Assembly (NCBI GenBank): GCA_022360735.1
Contig: JAKSCF010000024.1
Coordinates: 1 to 15,559 of the forward strand
Source of the DNA: Clostridia bacterium
Lineage (GTDB): Bacteria; Bacillota_A; Clostridia; Peptostreptococcales; JAAYPU01
DNA length: 15,559 nucleotides
Direction of reading: 5' to 3'
The notes under the pieces were generated by a model. The model was not told the origin of the DNA. It searched no databases and saw only the letters and a program-made list of their open reading frames with translations. The stretch's first letter is position 1. Every line of letters starts with the position of its first letter. A program made the translations under genes and the position numbers. Below, one piece after another: positions 6,362 to 13,529 of the stretch.

Positions 6362-8774
6362 CATTTTAGATGACTTAAAAGTCATTATTGATATTCATAG
6401 GAATTCCTATGAATTTCCTACCCATTCGCTGTTTTCTATGGCAGCGAGAAAAAATAAAAAAAGAAGTTTTCTGTTTGTCAGCAAGGTACTAGGAAAGCAC
6501 ATTCCTGTCAATCCCTATACGTCACTGTTATCTGGATATTTGCTTTCAAATGAATACCTAAAAAAAGTCTATCAAAAGGATTTAGGTTTTGGTGATGATA
6601 TTGCCAATGCCATCATTACTCAAAAAAATCAGAAACAAATATATGATCAAATCCATGCAAAAAAGATCAAAGTAGAGAAAACTATTTTTATTGGTTTTGC
6701 GGAAACAGCTACGTCTTTAGGGCATAGTGTTTTTGACATGTTTGATAACGCTACGTATATTCACACCACCAGAGATAATATCAAAAACAAAAAGTCAGCG
6801 ATTCAATTTGAAGAAGAACATTCTCATGCCACAACTCACAAGTTATATGTAGGGGACCATGTTTTGAATAATCAGGCACCTATTGTTTTTGTTGATGATG
6901 AAATGACCACAGGCAAAACAACACTTAATATCATCAGAGAAATCCAGAGAAAGTTTCCCAGAAAACAATATGCCATCTTATCGTTGCTGGATTGGAGATC
7001 CAAAGAAGACATACAGAGGTTTGAAGCGTTTGAGAAAGAATTGAATATTGAAATTAATACGGTTTCTTTGCTTTCAGGCAATATAAATGTCAATGGTCAA
7101 CCCACCATCAACCGATTAGAACAGAATGAAAATCAAGAAGCCATAGAATCTAAATTAAGCATATATAATCTCTCTGAAAAGGTTCCATTTCCTAAATACA
7201 ATTATGTATCAGAAGATGAAGGAGAAAATGATAGTCCGTATTTAGAATGGACAGGAAGATTTGGCATTAGCAGCAGCATTCATGATGAATTGGAGCATTA
7301 TTGTAAAGACATAGGGTCGTTTTTGAATCAAAAGATTATGGGGAATAAGACATTAGTGCTAGGGGTAGAAGAATTCATGTACATTCCTATGAAGATTGCA
7401 TCTTATATGGGAAAAGATGTTTTTTATCAATCGACTACTATCAGCCCTATTTTCCCTTGTGATAAAGAAGATTATGGTGTAAGGGGTGCACATTCGTTTA
7501 AGAGTTTTAAAAACAGCCGGATAACCAATTACTTTTATAACATCAATGGGCAGTACGATGATTTATTTATTATTATTGAAAGAGATATTCATAGAACAAA
7601 GCTTAAACCAATGATTGATGTCCTTAGAAAACTGGGCATTAAAAATATTAACATCATCATCTTATCGGGTGATCAATTAAATTTGAATAAGCCAAAACAC
7701 ATGGGTAGTTATGATGAAAGTGATGTTTCATTTTTATTAAAAGATATTAGCTATGTTGAAATAGAAAAAGGAACAGATGAAAGAGAAAAAAGTATTCAAA
7801 GTGGAAGACATTATTCTGAAATGCTTCCAATAGAATACAAGCCTTCGAGTGAATATATGAAGCTGTTTCACCTGTCTTTAAAAAAATATTCTAAAAAAGT
7901 AGCCAAAGCAGTGGGGACGGTGTCAGAAAAAATACTTATGAACAGAGGAAGAGATATCGTTTTGGTTTCATTAGCCAGGGCCGGAACCCCTGTTGGCGTT
8001 TTAATCAAAAGATATATAAAGGGTGAGTACGATATTGACTTGCCCCATTATAGTATTTCCATTATAAGAGGTAAGGGAATCGATGAGAATGCGGTTCTTT
8101 ATATAGTGAACCAACATCCGGATTGTGAAATACAATTTATAGACGGATGGACAGGAAAAGGTGCAATAACTCGTGTATTAAATCAAGCATGTAATGACAT
8201 TCAGAAAAAATATAGTATAATATTAAATGAGGATTTAGCAGTATTGGCTGATCCGGGATATTGTGTCAGTACGTTCGGTACCAGAGAAGATTTTTTGATT
8301 CCCAGCGCCTGCTTAAATTCTACTATTTCCGGCTTGGTAAGCCGTACCGTTTTAAGAGATGATTTGATAGGAGAAAAAGATTTTCATGGGGCAAAGTATT
8401 ATAAAGAACTGAGCAATGAAGATTTGTCAAATTATTATTTAGAAGAAATTATAAAAGAGTACCCTCATATCGTAAAAGAAGCTAAAAAGTCAGCCCGTGA
8501 AGACATCAAAAGCCAAGTAACCTGGGCAGGTATGAAGGATATTGAGCAGATACGGCAGGACTTTAAAATAGATGATGTTAATTTGATCAAACCGGGTATA
8601 GGAGAAACAACCAGAGTATTGCTGAGAAGAATACCTTGGAAAATACTTGTCAAGCGAACCAGTGATAATTTAAAGCATATACGAATACTTGCAAAAGAAA
8701 AAGGCGTAGACGTTATAGAATATCCGAATATGACCTATGAATGTTGTGGACTGATTAAACCCATGGGAGGCTAA
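6324..8774 (+). CDS. Fused phosphoribosyltransferase-TRSP-StiP (PRTase-like) protein
   Basis: This 816-aa chain joins what are usually two Ter-associated proteins. Residues 1-265 are a PRTase (Pfam PRTase_2 type) with RSFLFVSKVLGKHIPV at 47-62, GFAETATSLGH at 124-134 and the PRPP loop VFVDDEMTTGKT at 188-199. Residues about 305-450 are the TRSP domain (EWTGRFGIS, YQSTTISPIF). Residues 460-816 match StiP, an orotate-PRTase-like family (LARAGTPVG at 550-558, DGWTGKGA at 607-614, ADPGYC at 642-647). StiP is often labelled a cysteine protease, but the PRTase fold fits better. M460 (base 7701, MGSYDESDVSFLL) falls where free-standing StiP proteins begin, and no ribosome-binding site precedes it. 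ATG 6324 is chosen because GGAG (6314-6317) lies six bases upstream; an ATG at 6312 lacks one. It probably attaches or removes ribose-phosphate in a nucleoside-like pathway. Confidence 0.88.
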   Translation: MKMKVTEACLEYNILDDLKVIIDIHRNSYEFPTHSLFSMAARKNKKRSFLFVSKVLGKHIPVNPYTSLLSGYLLSNEYLKKVYQKDLGFGDDIANAIITQKNQKQIYDQIHAKKIKVEKTIFIGFAETATSLGHSVFDMFDNATYIHTTRDNIKNKKSAIQFEEEHSHATTHKLYVGDHVLNNQAPIVFVDDEMTTGKTTLNIIREIQRKFPRKQYAILSLLDWRSKEDIQRFEAFEKELNIEINTVSLLSGNINVNGQPTINRLEQNENQEAIESKLSIYNLSEKVPFPKYNYVSEDEGENDSPYLEWTGRFGISSSIHDELEHYCKDIGSFLNQKIMGNKTLVLGVEEFMYIPMKIASYMGKDVFYQSTTISPIFPCDKEDYGVRGAHSFKSFKNSRITNYFYNINGQYDDLFIIIERDIHRTKLKPMIDVLRKLGIKNINIIILSGDQLNLNKPKHMGSYDESDVSFLLKDISYVEIEKGTDEREKSIQSGRHYSEMLPIEYKPSSEYMKLFHLSLKKYSKKVAKAVGTVSEKILMNRGRDIVLVSLARAGTPVGVLIKRYIKGEYDIDLPHYSISIIRGKGIDENAVLYIVNQHPDCEIQFIDGWTGKGAITRVLNQACNDIQKKYSIILNEDLAVLADPGYCVSTFGTREDFLIPSACLNSTISGLVSRTVLRDDLIGEKDFHGAKYYKELSNEDLSNYYLEEIIKEYPHIVKEAKKSAREDIKSQVTWAGMKDIEQIRQDFKIDDVNLIKPGIGETTRVLLRRIPWKILVKRTSDNLKHIRILAKEKGVDVIEYPNMTYECCGLIKPMGG

Positions 8775-8775
8775 A

Positions 8776-9576
8776 ATGCTATTTGCCAGTGATCTAGATC
8801 GAACATTAATTTATTCCAGTGGTTTTATCCAAGATATTAAGGATAAAGAATCCATACAATTGATCGAGACCAAAGAAGATCAACCCATTTCATATATGAC
8901 CAGGCAAGCTGTTGATCTGCTTAAAGAAATATCAAAATGTCTGTTGTTTATACCCACGACTACAAGGACCATTACTCAATATAAAAGAATTAAAATATTT
9001 CAACAAGAAATAAAATCTAAATATGCAATTGTCAGCAATGGCGGCAATATATTGTATAATGGAAATGTGGATGAAGATTGGAAAAAAAGAATAAAAAGCT
9101 TATTTTTAAACGAAAGCTATCAGCTTTCGGATGTACTCAACCAATTTAATGAAATAAAAGGTAATTGGGTATTAAGAAGCCATACCGCTGATGATATGTT
9201 TGGATATTTAATAGTAGATGAAGAGAAAATACCACATAATGAATTAAAAGGATTTAAAGATTGGGCCCATAACATAAATTGGAAAATATCTTTGCAAGGC
9301 AGAAAACTATACCTCATACCGGAATATATATGCAAAGGAAAAGCCGTTGAATATATAGCTGAACGTGAAAACAAAAGCACGATTTTAGCAGCCGGAGATT
9401 CATTGTTGGACTTACCTATGCTTGAAAAGGCCCATTATGCTATAACGCCTGTACATGGTGAGTTATATAAAAATGTGGATATACAGACAATAAAGCATAT
9501 ATCCGTTGCAGCAAATGAAGGCATATTGGCTGCTGAAGAAATACTAAAAGAAATATTATTTCAAATTAATAAGTAA
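8776..9576 (+). CDS. HAD superfamily hydrolase (phosphatase) of the Ter biosynthetic module
   Basis: The 266-aa protein carries all four HAD motifs: DLDRT at 6-10 (nucleophile D6 and acid/base D8), the motif II threonine in IPTTTRT at 59-65, a motif III lysine in CKGKAVEYI at 186-194, and GDSLLDLPM at 207-215. A SNGG segment at 87-90 and a cap region between motifs II and III place it with Cof/sucrose-phosphatase-like members. Such enzymes hydrolyse small phosphoesters using Mg2+. In this cluster it probably dephosphorylates the phosphoribosyl product of the preceding enzyme. The ATG is one base after the previous stop, with GGGAGG (8765-8770) overlapping the end of that gene, so the two are tightly coupled. 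A repeat-bearing gap of 139 bases follows. Confidence 0.88.
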   Translation: MLFASDLDRTLIYSSGFIQDIKDKESIQLIETKEDQPISYMTRQAVDLLKEISKCLLFIPTTTRTITQYKRIKIFQQEIKSKYAIVSNGGNILYNGNVDEDWKKRIKSLFLNESYQLSDVLNQFNEIKGNWVLRSHTADDMFGYLIVDEEKIPHNELKGFKDWAHNINWKISLQGRKLYLIPEYICKGKAVEYIAERENKSTILAAGDSLLDLPMLEKAHYAITPVHGELYKNVDIQTIKHISVAANEGILAAEEILKEILFQINK

Positions 9577-9577
9577 T

Positions 9578-9690
9578 AATGAATAATTAATGTAGATTTT
9601 GTGTAACAAAATATTTTAATATCAATTTTTTCAAATGAAGATTTTCTCTGAAAATCATCCTGCATTATTAATTATTCATTGGTAATTATT
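9578..9690. repeat. AT-rich inverted-repeat element between the HAD gene and the next gene
   Basis: Outer arms AATGAATAATTAATG (9578-9592) and CATTATTAATTATTCATT (9663-9680) are imperfect inverted repeats. Nested inside are two perfect small hairpins: ATTTTG/CAAAAT (9596-9612) and GATTTTC/GAAAATC with a 3-base loop (9640-9656). The whole resembles a tiny AT-rich palindromic insertion. It may lower or redirect transcription between the two halves of the operon, but no classic terminator T-run is seen. Confidence 0.5.
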
Positions 9691-9715
9691 AATTGTCTCT
9701 CAAGGGGTGGTGAAG

Positions 9716-10168
9716 ATGTTTAATCTTTTCGGTATCAAAAAAGAAAATCAGGAAGAACAGGTTAAGAAAGAAGATAAAAGTCCAAAGAAAGTATTGGATA
9801 AAGCTGAAGAATCATTAAAAGAAGTAGAAAAACTAGCAATCAATATGAAAACGCAAAACATTTATATCAGCCTTATTTCCTTTATTGCTTATTATAACTT
9901 CATAATAGGTTACTATAATGAAAAAGTCGAAAGCCTCATTTCAGTCAATGAGTTATTGGCATTGAAATATATAGAAATGATAAAAGAAATATTACAGAAT
10001 TTTGATGAGAGATATTCAGATAAAAATCAAAAAGAACAATTGTCTTCAACCTTATTGACCATCAACGAAAAATTATTTAATATGATAAATGACATAAAAG
10101 AAAAAAAGGATATGAATTTAAATGTTGATTTAAAGACACTGGAAGATTTGGTTAAATTGGATTTTTAA
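9716..10168 (+). CDS. Uncharacterised helical protein upstream of TelA
   Basis: I do not recognise this 150-aa protein. It begins MFNLFGIKKEN, followed by a highly charged Lys/Glu stretch (about 8-40) with coiled-coil character. A very hydrophobic, aromatic segment follows (YISLISFIAYYNFIIGYY, near 48-65) that could be a membrane-associated helix. The rest is amphipathic helix ending DLKTLEDLVKLDF. No cysteine or catalytic motif is seen. The ATG at 9716 is chosen over GTG at 9707 and 9710 because those fall inside the ribosome-binding site AGGGGTG (9703-9709), six bases before the ATG. It sits 30 bases before TelA, so a TelA partner or membrane anchor is a fair guess, no more. XpaC-like proteins commonly precede TelA, but I see no XpaC signature. 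Confidence 0.7.
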   Translation: MFNLFGIKKENQEEQVKKEDKSPKKVLDKAEESLKEVEKLAINMKTQNIYISLISFIAYYNFIIGYYNEKVESLISVNELLALKYIEMIKEILQNFDERYSDKNQKEQLSSTLLTINEKLFNMINDIKEKKDMNLNVDLKTLEDLVKLDF

Positions 10169-10198
10169 TACAATAAATAAATAAAAGGAGTGAAACCC

Positions 10199-11371
10199 AT
10201 GGGATTTCAAGATTTGCTAAATGATATAGAACAAAAACAAGTAGAACCGAAGGTTGAAGAAACAACACCGGAACCTGTTCAAGAAACACAAGTAGTTGAG
10301 CAGAATCAAAATCAATTTGTACCTACCGTAGATATTTCTAAGTTTGACAGCCAAGAAATGCAAATTGTAGAAAAGGCAAAAGATGAAATCAATATTTCAG
10401 ATTCAAACAGTCTGATGTATTTTGGTTCAAATGTTCAAGGAAAAATTGCTGAATTTGCTGATGGTATATTAGAAGGTGTTAAAACAAAAGATACACAGCA
10501 TGTAGGCTCTAATTTGACAAGCTTACTTGTAACCATTAAGGGTGTGGATTTGGATAATTTAACCAAAAAGAAACCCAGTAAAATACCTTTCTTTGATAAA
10601 TTTAAAAAGAGTGCACAAGGTGCAAAGATAGGATTACAAAGCATATCTGATACGGTAGATAATATTGTTGTGGGTCTGGACAAATCACGTCAAGAATTAA
10701 TAAGAGACGTTAATGTATTAGACGCATTATATAATAAGAATCTGGAATATCTTCATGATTTGGAATTATATGTGGCAGCAGGTGAACAAAAATACAAAGA
10801 AATAGTAGAAACCACGTTGATCAACTTAAAAAATAAAGCCGAGCAGACACAAGATATGTTAGACATTCAAAAGTATAATGATTTTGCTCAAATGTTGACA
10901 GAAATAGAAAAGAGAATATATGATCTAAAACTCAGTAAAGAAATAGCGCTTCAAACATTACCTCAAATCAGGTTAATGCAAAATAATGATAAAGTATTGG
11001 CAAATAAAATTCAATCCAGTATATTAACAACGATTCCCATTTGGAAAAATCAAATTGCCCTTTCTATTTCACTTCAAAAACAACAAGCAGCATTAGAGGT
11101 GCAAAAGAAAGTAACTGAGACCACTGAAGATATGCTCAAGAAAAATGCTGAAATGTTAAAAACCAATACCTTGGAGATTGCCCGTGAAAGTGAAAGAGGT
11201 GTCGTCAGCATCGAAACACTACGTGAAACGCACAACAAATTATTAGAAACCATAGATGAATCCATGAAAATTTACGAAGAAGGAAGAGTTAACCGTCAAA
11301 ATGTAGAAAAAGAGCTCGTACAAATGGAAGCATCACAAAGACAAAAATTATTATCATACAGAAATAAGTAA
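10199..11371 (+). CDS. telA: TelA family toxic-anion resistance protein
   Basis: The 390-aa protein matches the TelA family (toxic anion resistance, Pfam PF05816). An acidic, low-complexity N-terminus (about 1-45, rich in Glu, Gln and Pro) is followed by a mostly alpha-helical body. It includes FFDKFKKSAQGAKIGLQSI, DVNVLDALYNKNLEYLHDLE with the LYVAAGEQK helix typical of the family, and a long C-terminal coiled coil through LETIDESMKIYEEGRVNR. There is no signal peptide. TelA proteins accompany TerD in stress operons and contribute to tolerance of tellurite, cationic peptides or cell-wall antibiotics; the mechanism is not settled. The ATG at 10199 is preferred over GTG at 10190, which lies inside AAGGAG (10185-10190). 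A hairpin repeat copy follows the stop. Confidence 0.9.
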   Translation: MGFQDLLNDIEQKQVEPKVEETTPEPVQETQVVEQNQNQFVPTVDISKFDSQEMQIVEKAKDEINISDSNSLMYFGSNVQGKIAEFADGILEGVKTKDTQHVGSNLTSLLVTIKGVDLDNLTKKKPSKIPFFDKFKKSAQGAKIGLQSISDTVDNIVVGLDKSRQELIRDVNVLDALYNKNLEYLHDLELYVAAGEQKYKEIVETTLINLKNKAEQTQDMLDIQKYNDFAQMLTEIEKRIYDLKLSKEIALQTLPQIRLMQNNDKVLANKIQSSILTTIPIWKNQIALSISLQKQQAALEVQKKVTETTEDMLKKNAEMLKTNTLEIARESERGVVSIETLRETHNKLLETIDESMKIYEEGRVNRQNVEKELVQMEASQRQKLLSYRNK

Positions 11372-11375
11372 TTTC

Positions 11376-11448
11376 AACCCGGATTATTCATGAAAACTGC
11401 TAAAAAGACGCATTAGATTTTTGCAGTTTATTGTGAATCATTTAGGTT
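11376..11448. repeat. Intergenic hairpin repeat, copy B, after TelA
   Basis: The left arm (11383-11400, ATTATTCATGAAAACTGC) pairs imperfectly with GCAGTTTATTGTGAATCAT (11423-11441), bounded by AACC and GGTT. The segment from TAGATTTTTGCAGTTTA to AGGTT matches copy A at 2665-2700, while the central part differs. The hairpin lacks a trailing T-run. Confidence 0.6.
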
Positions 11449-11465
11449 CAATAAGGATTGAGAAG

Positions 11466-12251
11466 ATGGATAAGAAAGAATGTATAGAACTGTACATGAA
11501 ATACTTTAAAGTTAGCAGCACTCTTGCTAACTTTAAAAATCTGGATTTATATATGAAAAGCCATATATTCTATTATCGAGATATATTCAAAGAGGTCAAT
11601 GAAATTAAAATAATGAATGTTTCAGCTATCGACCAAAATGTGGATATTAATTTTGATATATACTATTTTTCGAAATCCTTGGATGGGCTTTTCAATGGGT
11701 ATTTTAAAATCAGTCCAAATACGGAAAGTGCAAAACAAATCTTTGAAAATGTAAGTAAAGTTTGTACGGATCTGGAAAACTATTTTTATTATGTTTTTAA
11801 GAATAGTGAAATAATGAAGATATATTTGATATCAGGAAGTATTGAAAATGCTAAAGATCATTACAGCAATGCCGGGCAAAGTGATGATTATAACAAATTT
11901 ATAAAAAGCTTTTATAACGAAATTTCAACCTATGAAACAAATGCGCTGTTAAAAGGGACACTGGAAAGAAAATTGTTGAAAAAACACATTACGAATTTTA
12001 TTAAAATGAATAGCAAATGTGCTGCCAATGTCCGTATGTTTTTAATCAATATTTTATCGGATCCTTACAATAACAACGTTTGTGTCTTAAATAACGCAAT
12101 CAATATTCAAAAGTATATTCATATTAATACCAATGATATATATATTCACGGTGATCTTGATATACCGGTTTTCGGATTGCTTGAGCATGTTAATAAAATT
12201 AATGGAACTGTTTTTTTAAAATTTGAATTTGATTTTGAAGGTAGGAAATAG
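11466..12251 (+). CDS. Uncharacterised protein of the Ter locus
   Basis: I do not recognise this 261-aa protein. It starts MDKKECIELYMKYF and is rich in Asn, Ile, Lys and aromatic residues. The middle is probably helical (ENVSKVCTDLENYFYYVFK) and the last part probably beta (DIYIHGDLDIPVFGLL, TVFLKFEFDFEG). No signal peptide, transmembrane segment or catalytic motif is obvious. The ATG at 11466 is preferred to TTG at 11421 because AAGGA (11453-11457) lies eight bases before it, and the upstream TTG falls inside repeat copy B. The stop is one base before the degenerate TerD gene, so the two are almost certainly co-translated. The pairing suggests a joint role; no function is proposed. Confidence 0.75.
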   Translation: MDKKECIELYMKYFKVSSTLANFKNLDLYMKSHIFYYRDIFKEVNEIKIMNVSAIDQNVDINFDIYYFSKSLDGLFNGYFKISPNTESAKQIFENVSKVCTDLENYFYYVFKNSEIMKIYLISGSIENAKDHYSNAGQSDDYNKFIKSFYNEISTYETNALLKGTLERKLLKKHITNFIKMNSKCAANVRMFLINILSDPYNNNVCVLNNAINIQKYIHINTNDIYIHGDLDIPVFGLLEHVNKINGTVFLKFEFDFEGRK

Positions 12252-12252
12252 A

Positions 12253-12807
12253 ATGGGAAATCTATTGACCAGAGGACAAAAAATTGTAATATCCAAAGAA
12301 GATGATGCAGTCCTGACTAGGCTGACATTAGAGTTAATTTACCATAATCGAGATGTAGAAGCTTGGGATATAGACGTGTTTGCATATATGTTGGAAGAAA
12401 ATAACGTAGTAAGAAAGAAGAATATAGTCTTTTATAACCAGCCGGTAGATGATCATAATAGCTTTTTATTTACAGAAACCTATCAAGACCAGCTTTCTAA
12501 ATCATTGGATATCAACTTAAAAAAAGTACCGGATACCATCCATAAAATAGCCATTGGTATATCCCTATACAAAAACAACGGAGCCATTAAAGACAAATTA
12601 AGGATTCAATTAAACTGTACCCAGAATCAAATCAATTCAAAAGTATTTCAGATAGAAGAGCAAATGGATATTAATGAAGAGCGCAGTTTGATTGTGGGAG
12701 AGTATTATAGATACAAGGATTCTTGGAAATTTGGTACAATATTATTAAAAAGCAACCAATCCTTACTGAACTCAATAAGAAATTTTTATAATGTGAATAT
12801 TATATAA
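12253..12807 (+). CDS. Degenerate TerD-like protein lacking the acidic ligand loop
   Basis: The 184-aa protein can be aligned with TerD from end to end. Shared landmarks are LTRGQKIVI at the N-terminus, EAWDIDVFAYML where TerD has [18 protein letters not shown] for FIFYNNL, LKKVPDTIHKIAI for [13 protein letters not shown], and RSLIVGEYYRYKDSWKFGTI for [21 protein letters not shown]. The loop GDNxTGEGxGDDE, which supplies Ca2+ ligands in the other three copies, is replaced by an unrelated TETYQDQLSKS stretch. The VGLGWD motif is also gone. It therefore probably keeps the fold but not the metal site, and could be a structural or inhibitory partner of the others. The ATG at 12253 follows TAGGA (12242-12246), one base after the previous stop. 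It is the last Ter gene. Confidence 0.75.
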   Translation: MGNLLTRGQKIVISKEDDAVLTRLTLELIYHNRDVEAWDIDVFAYMLEENNVVRKKNIVFYNQPVDDHNSFLFTETYQDQLSKSLDINLKKVPDTIHKIAIGISLYKNNGAIKDKLRIQLNCTQNQINSKVFQIEEQMDINEERSLIVGEYYRYKDSWKFGTILLKSNQSLLNSIRNFYNVNII

Positions 12808-12818
12808 TGTGATAAACC

Positions 12819-12833
12819 AATTATTGAATAATT
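12819..12833. promoter_or_regulatory. AATTATT-G-AATAATT palindrome before the MarR gene
   Basis: This perfect 7-base inverted repeat with a single central base lies just before the MarR ribosome-binding site (AAAGAGGG, 12837-12844). It could be an autoregulatory site, but AT-only palindromes arise easily in such sequence. Confidence 0.25.
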
Positions 12834-12851
12834 TAGAAAGAGGGCGATTAT

Positions 12852-13289
12852 TTGAGCTTTAGACTGGAAACTTGCGTTGGATATGTATCCGTGAATTCTA
12901 TGAAAATGATATCAGATGCATTCAGTAAGAGGCTTGAAAAGAAAGGCATAACACGAATTCAATGGATTGCTCTTTATTATTTGGATAATGAAGAAAGTAT
13001 CAGTCAAAAGAATCTGGCAATAAAAATGAAAACTAAAGATCCTAGTATTGCCAGGCTTCTAGATAGAATGGAGAGAGACGGATTAATTCAAAGGATAAAA
13101 AGTAAGGAAGATAGAAGAGTAACGTATGTTAAGCTAACGGATAAAGGAAAAACGCTTAAGGATGAGGTGTTACCCGAAGGAGAAATTTTCAGTGATATAT
13201 TACTAGACGGTATTTCCGATGATGATTTAAAAACTTTTCAGAAAGTTTTAGACGCTTTAGTTATGAACGTAGCGAATAAACCCAAATAA
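12852..13289 (+). CDS. MarR family transcriptional regulator
   Basis: The 145-aa protein is a typical MarR winged-helix repressor. The N-terminal dimerisation helix leads into RIQWIALYYLDNEES, the recognition helix region is QKNLAIKMKTKDPSIARLLDRMERDGLIQR (about 53-82, quoted here only as its span), and the wing is KEDRRVTYVKLTDKG. The C-terminal helices complete the dimer interface. Two Cys lie in the family's variable regions at most, so thiol sensing is not evident. The start is TTG at 12852, with AAAGAGGG about eight bases upstream. It lies 44 bases after the last TerD gene and may be cotranscribed with the Ter locus. A terminator overlaps its stop codon. The next gene's promoter carries two palindromes suited to a MarR dimer, which makes that gene the best candidate target. 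Confidence 0.9.
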   Translation: MSFRLETCVGYVSVNSMKMISDAFSKRLEKKGITRIQWIALYYLDNEESISQKNLAIKMKTKDPSIARLLDRMERDGLIQRIKSKEDRRVTYVKLTDKGKTLKDEVLPEGEIFSDILLDGISDDDLKTFQKVLDALVMNVANKPK

Positions 13290-13303
13290 GGGTTTATTTT
13301 TTT
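13275..13303 (+). terminator. Rho-independent terminator overlapping the MarR stop codon
   Basis: AATAAACCC (13275-13283) and GGGTTTATT (13290-13298) form a perfect 9-bp stem with a 6-base loop, followed by TTTTT. The TAA stop (13287-13289) lies in the loop. It closes the Ter/MarR transcription unit and separates it from the carboxymuconolactone decarboxylase-family gene. Confidence 0.88.
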
Positions 13304-13360
13304 CACTAAAATTCTCTAAGTTTTCTAGCTGATGATCATAGTTTATTTCATTAGCATACG

Positions 13361-13415
13361 CCACATACCTCATAAAAAAATGGACATACTTTTTCATAGA
13401 GGAAAGAATATGTGG
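13361..13415. repeat. Imperfect inverted repeat upstream of the AhpD-like gene promoter
   Basis: CCACATA (13361-13367) pairs with TATGTGG (13409-13415). Inside, CCTC (13368-13371) pairs with GAGG (13399-13402), and A-rich and T-rich tracts face each other. It lies between the MarR terminator and the next promoter, where no gene is seen. It could be a protein-binding region, a small RNA or a decayed repeat. Confidence 0.4.
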
Positions 13416-13459
13416 AAAAAATTATTATGTTTTTATTTTCACAAAAATGAACTTTCCAA

Positions 13460-13505
13460 TTGATTTACATGACAATTTTTGTTATACTAATAGTTGTCAT
13501 GACAA
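13460..13505 (+). promoter_or_regulatory. Promoter with two TTGTCATGACAA-type operators
   Basis: TTGATT (13460-13465) and TATACT (13483-13488) with a 17-base spacer form a good sigma-A promoter. TTGTCATGACAA (13494-13505) is a perfect 12-base palindrome over the expected transcription start. TTTACATGACAA (13464-13475) matches it at 10 of 12 bases and overlaps the -35. The centres are 30 bases apart, about three helical turns, so two repressor dimers could bind the same face and block the promoter. The adjacent MarR protein is the obvious candidate. Confidence 0.72.
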
Positions 13506-13529
13506 ATATTTGGTTGAAGGAGAAATATT

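Noticed and set aside
9707..9715. GTG start for the unknown protein before TelA
   Set aside because: The GTG codons at 9707 and 9710 fall inside or against the AGGGGTG ribosome-binding site; ATG at 9716 has proper spacing.
10190..10198. GTG start for TelA
   Set aside because: It overlaps the AAGGAG site; ATG at 10199 is eight bases after it.
11421..11465. TTG start for the 261-aa unknown protein
   Set aside because: It lies inside hairpin repeat copy B and lacks a ribosome-binding site; ATG at 11466 has AAGGA eight bases upstream.
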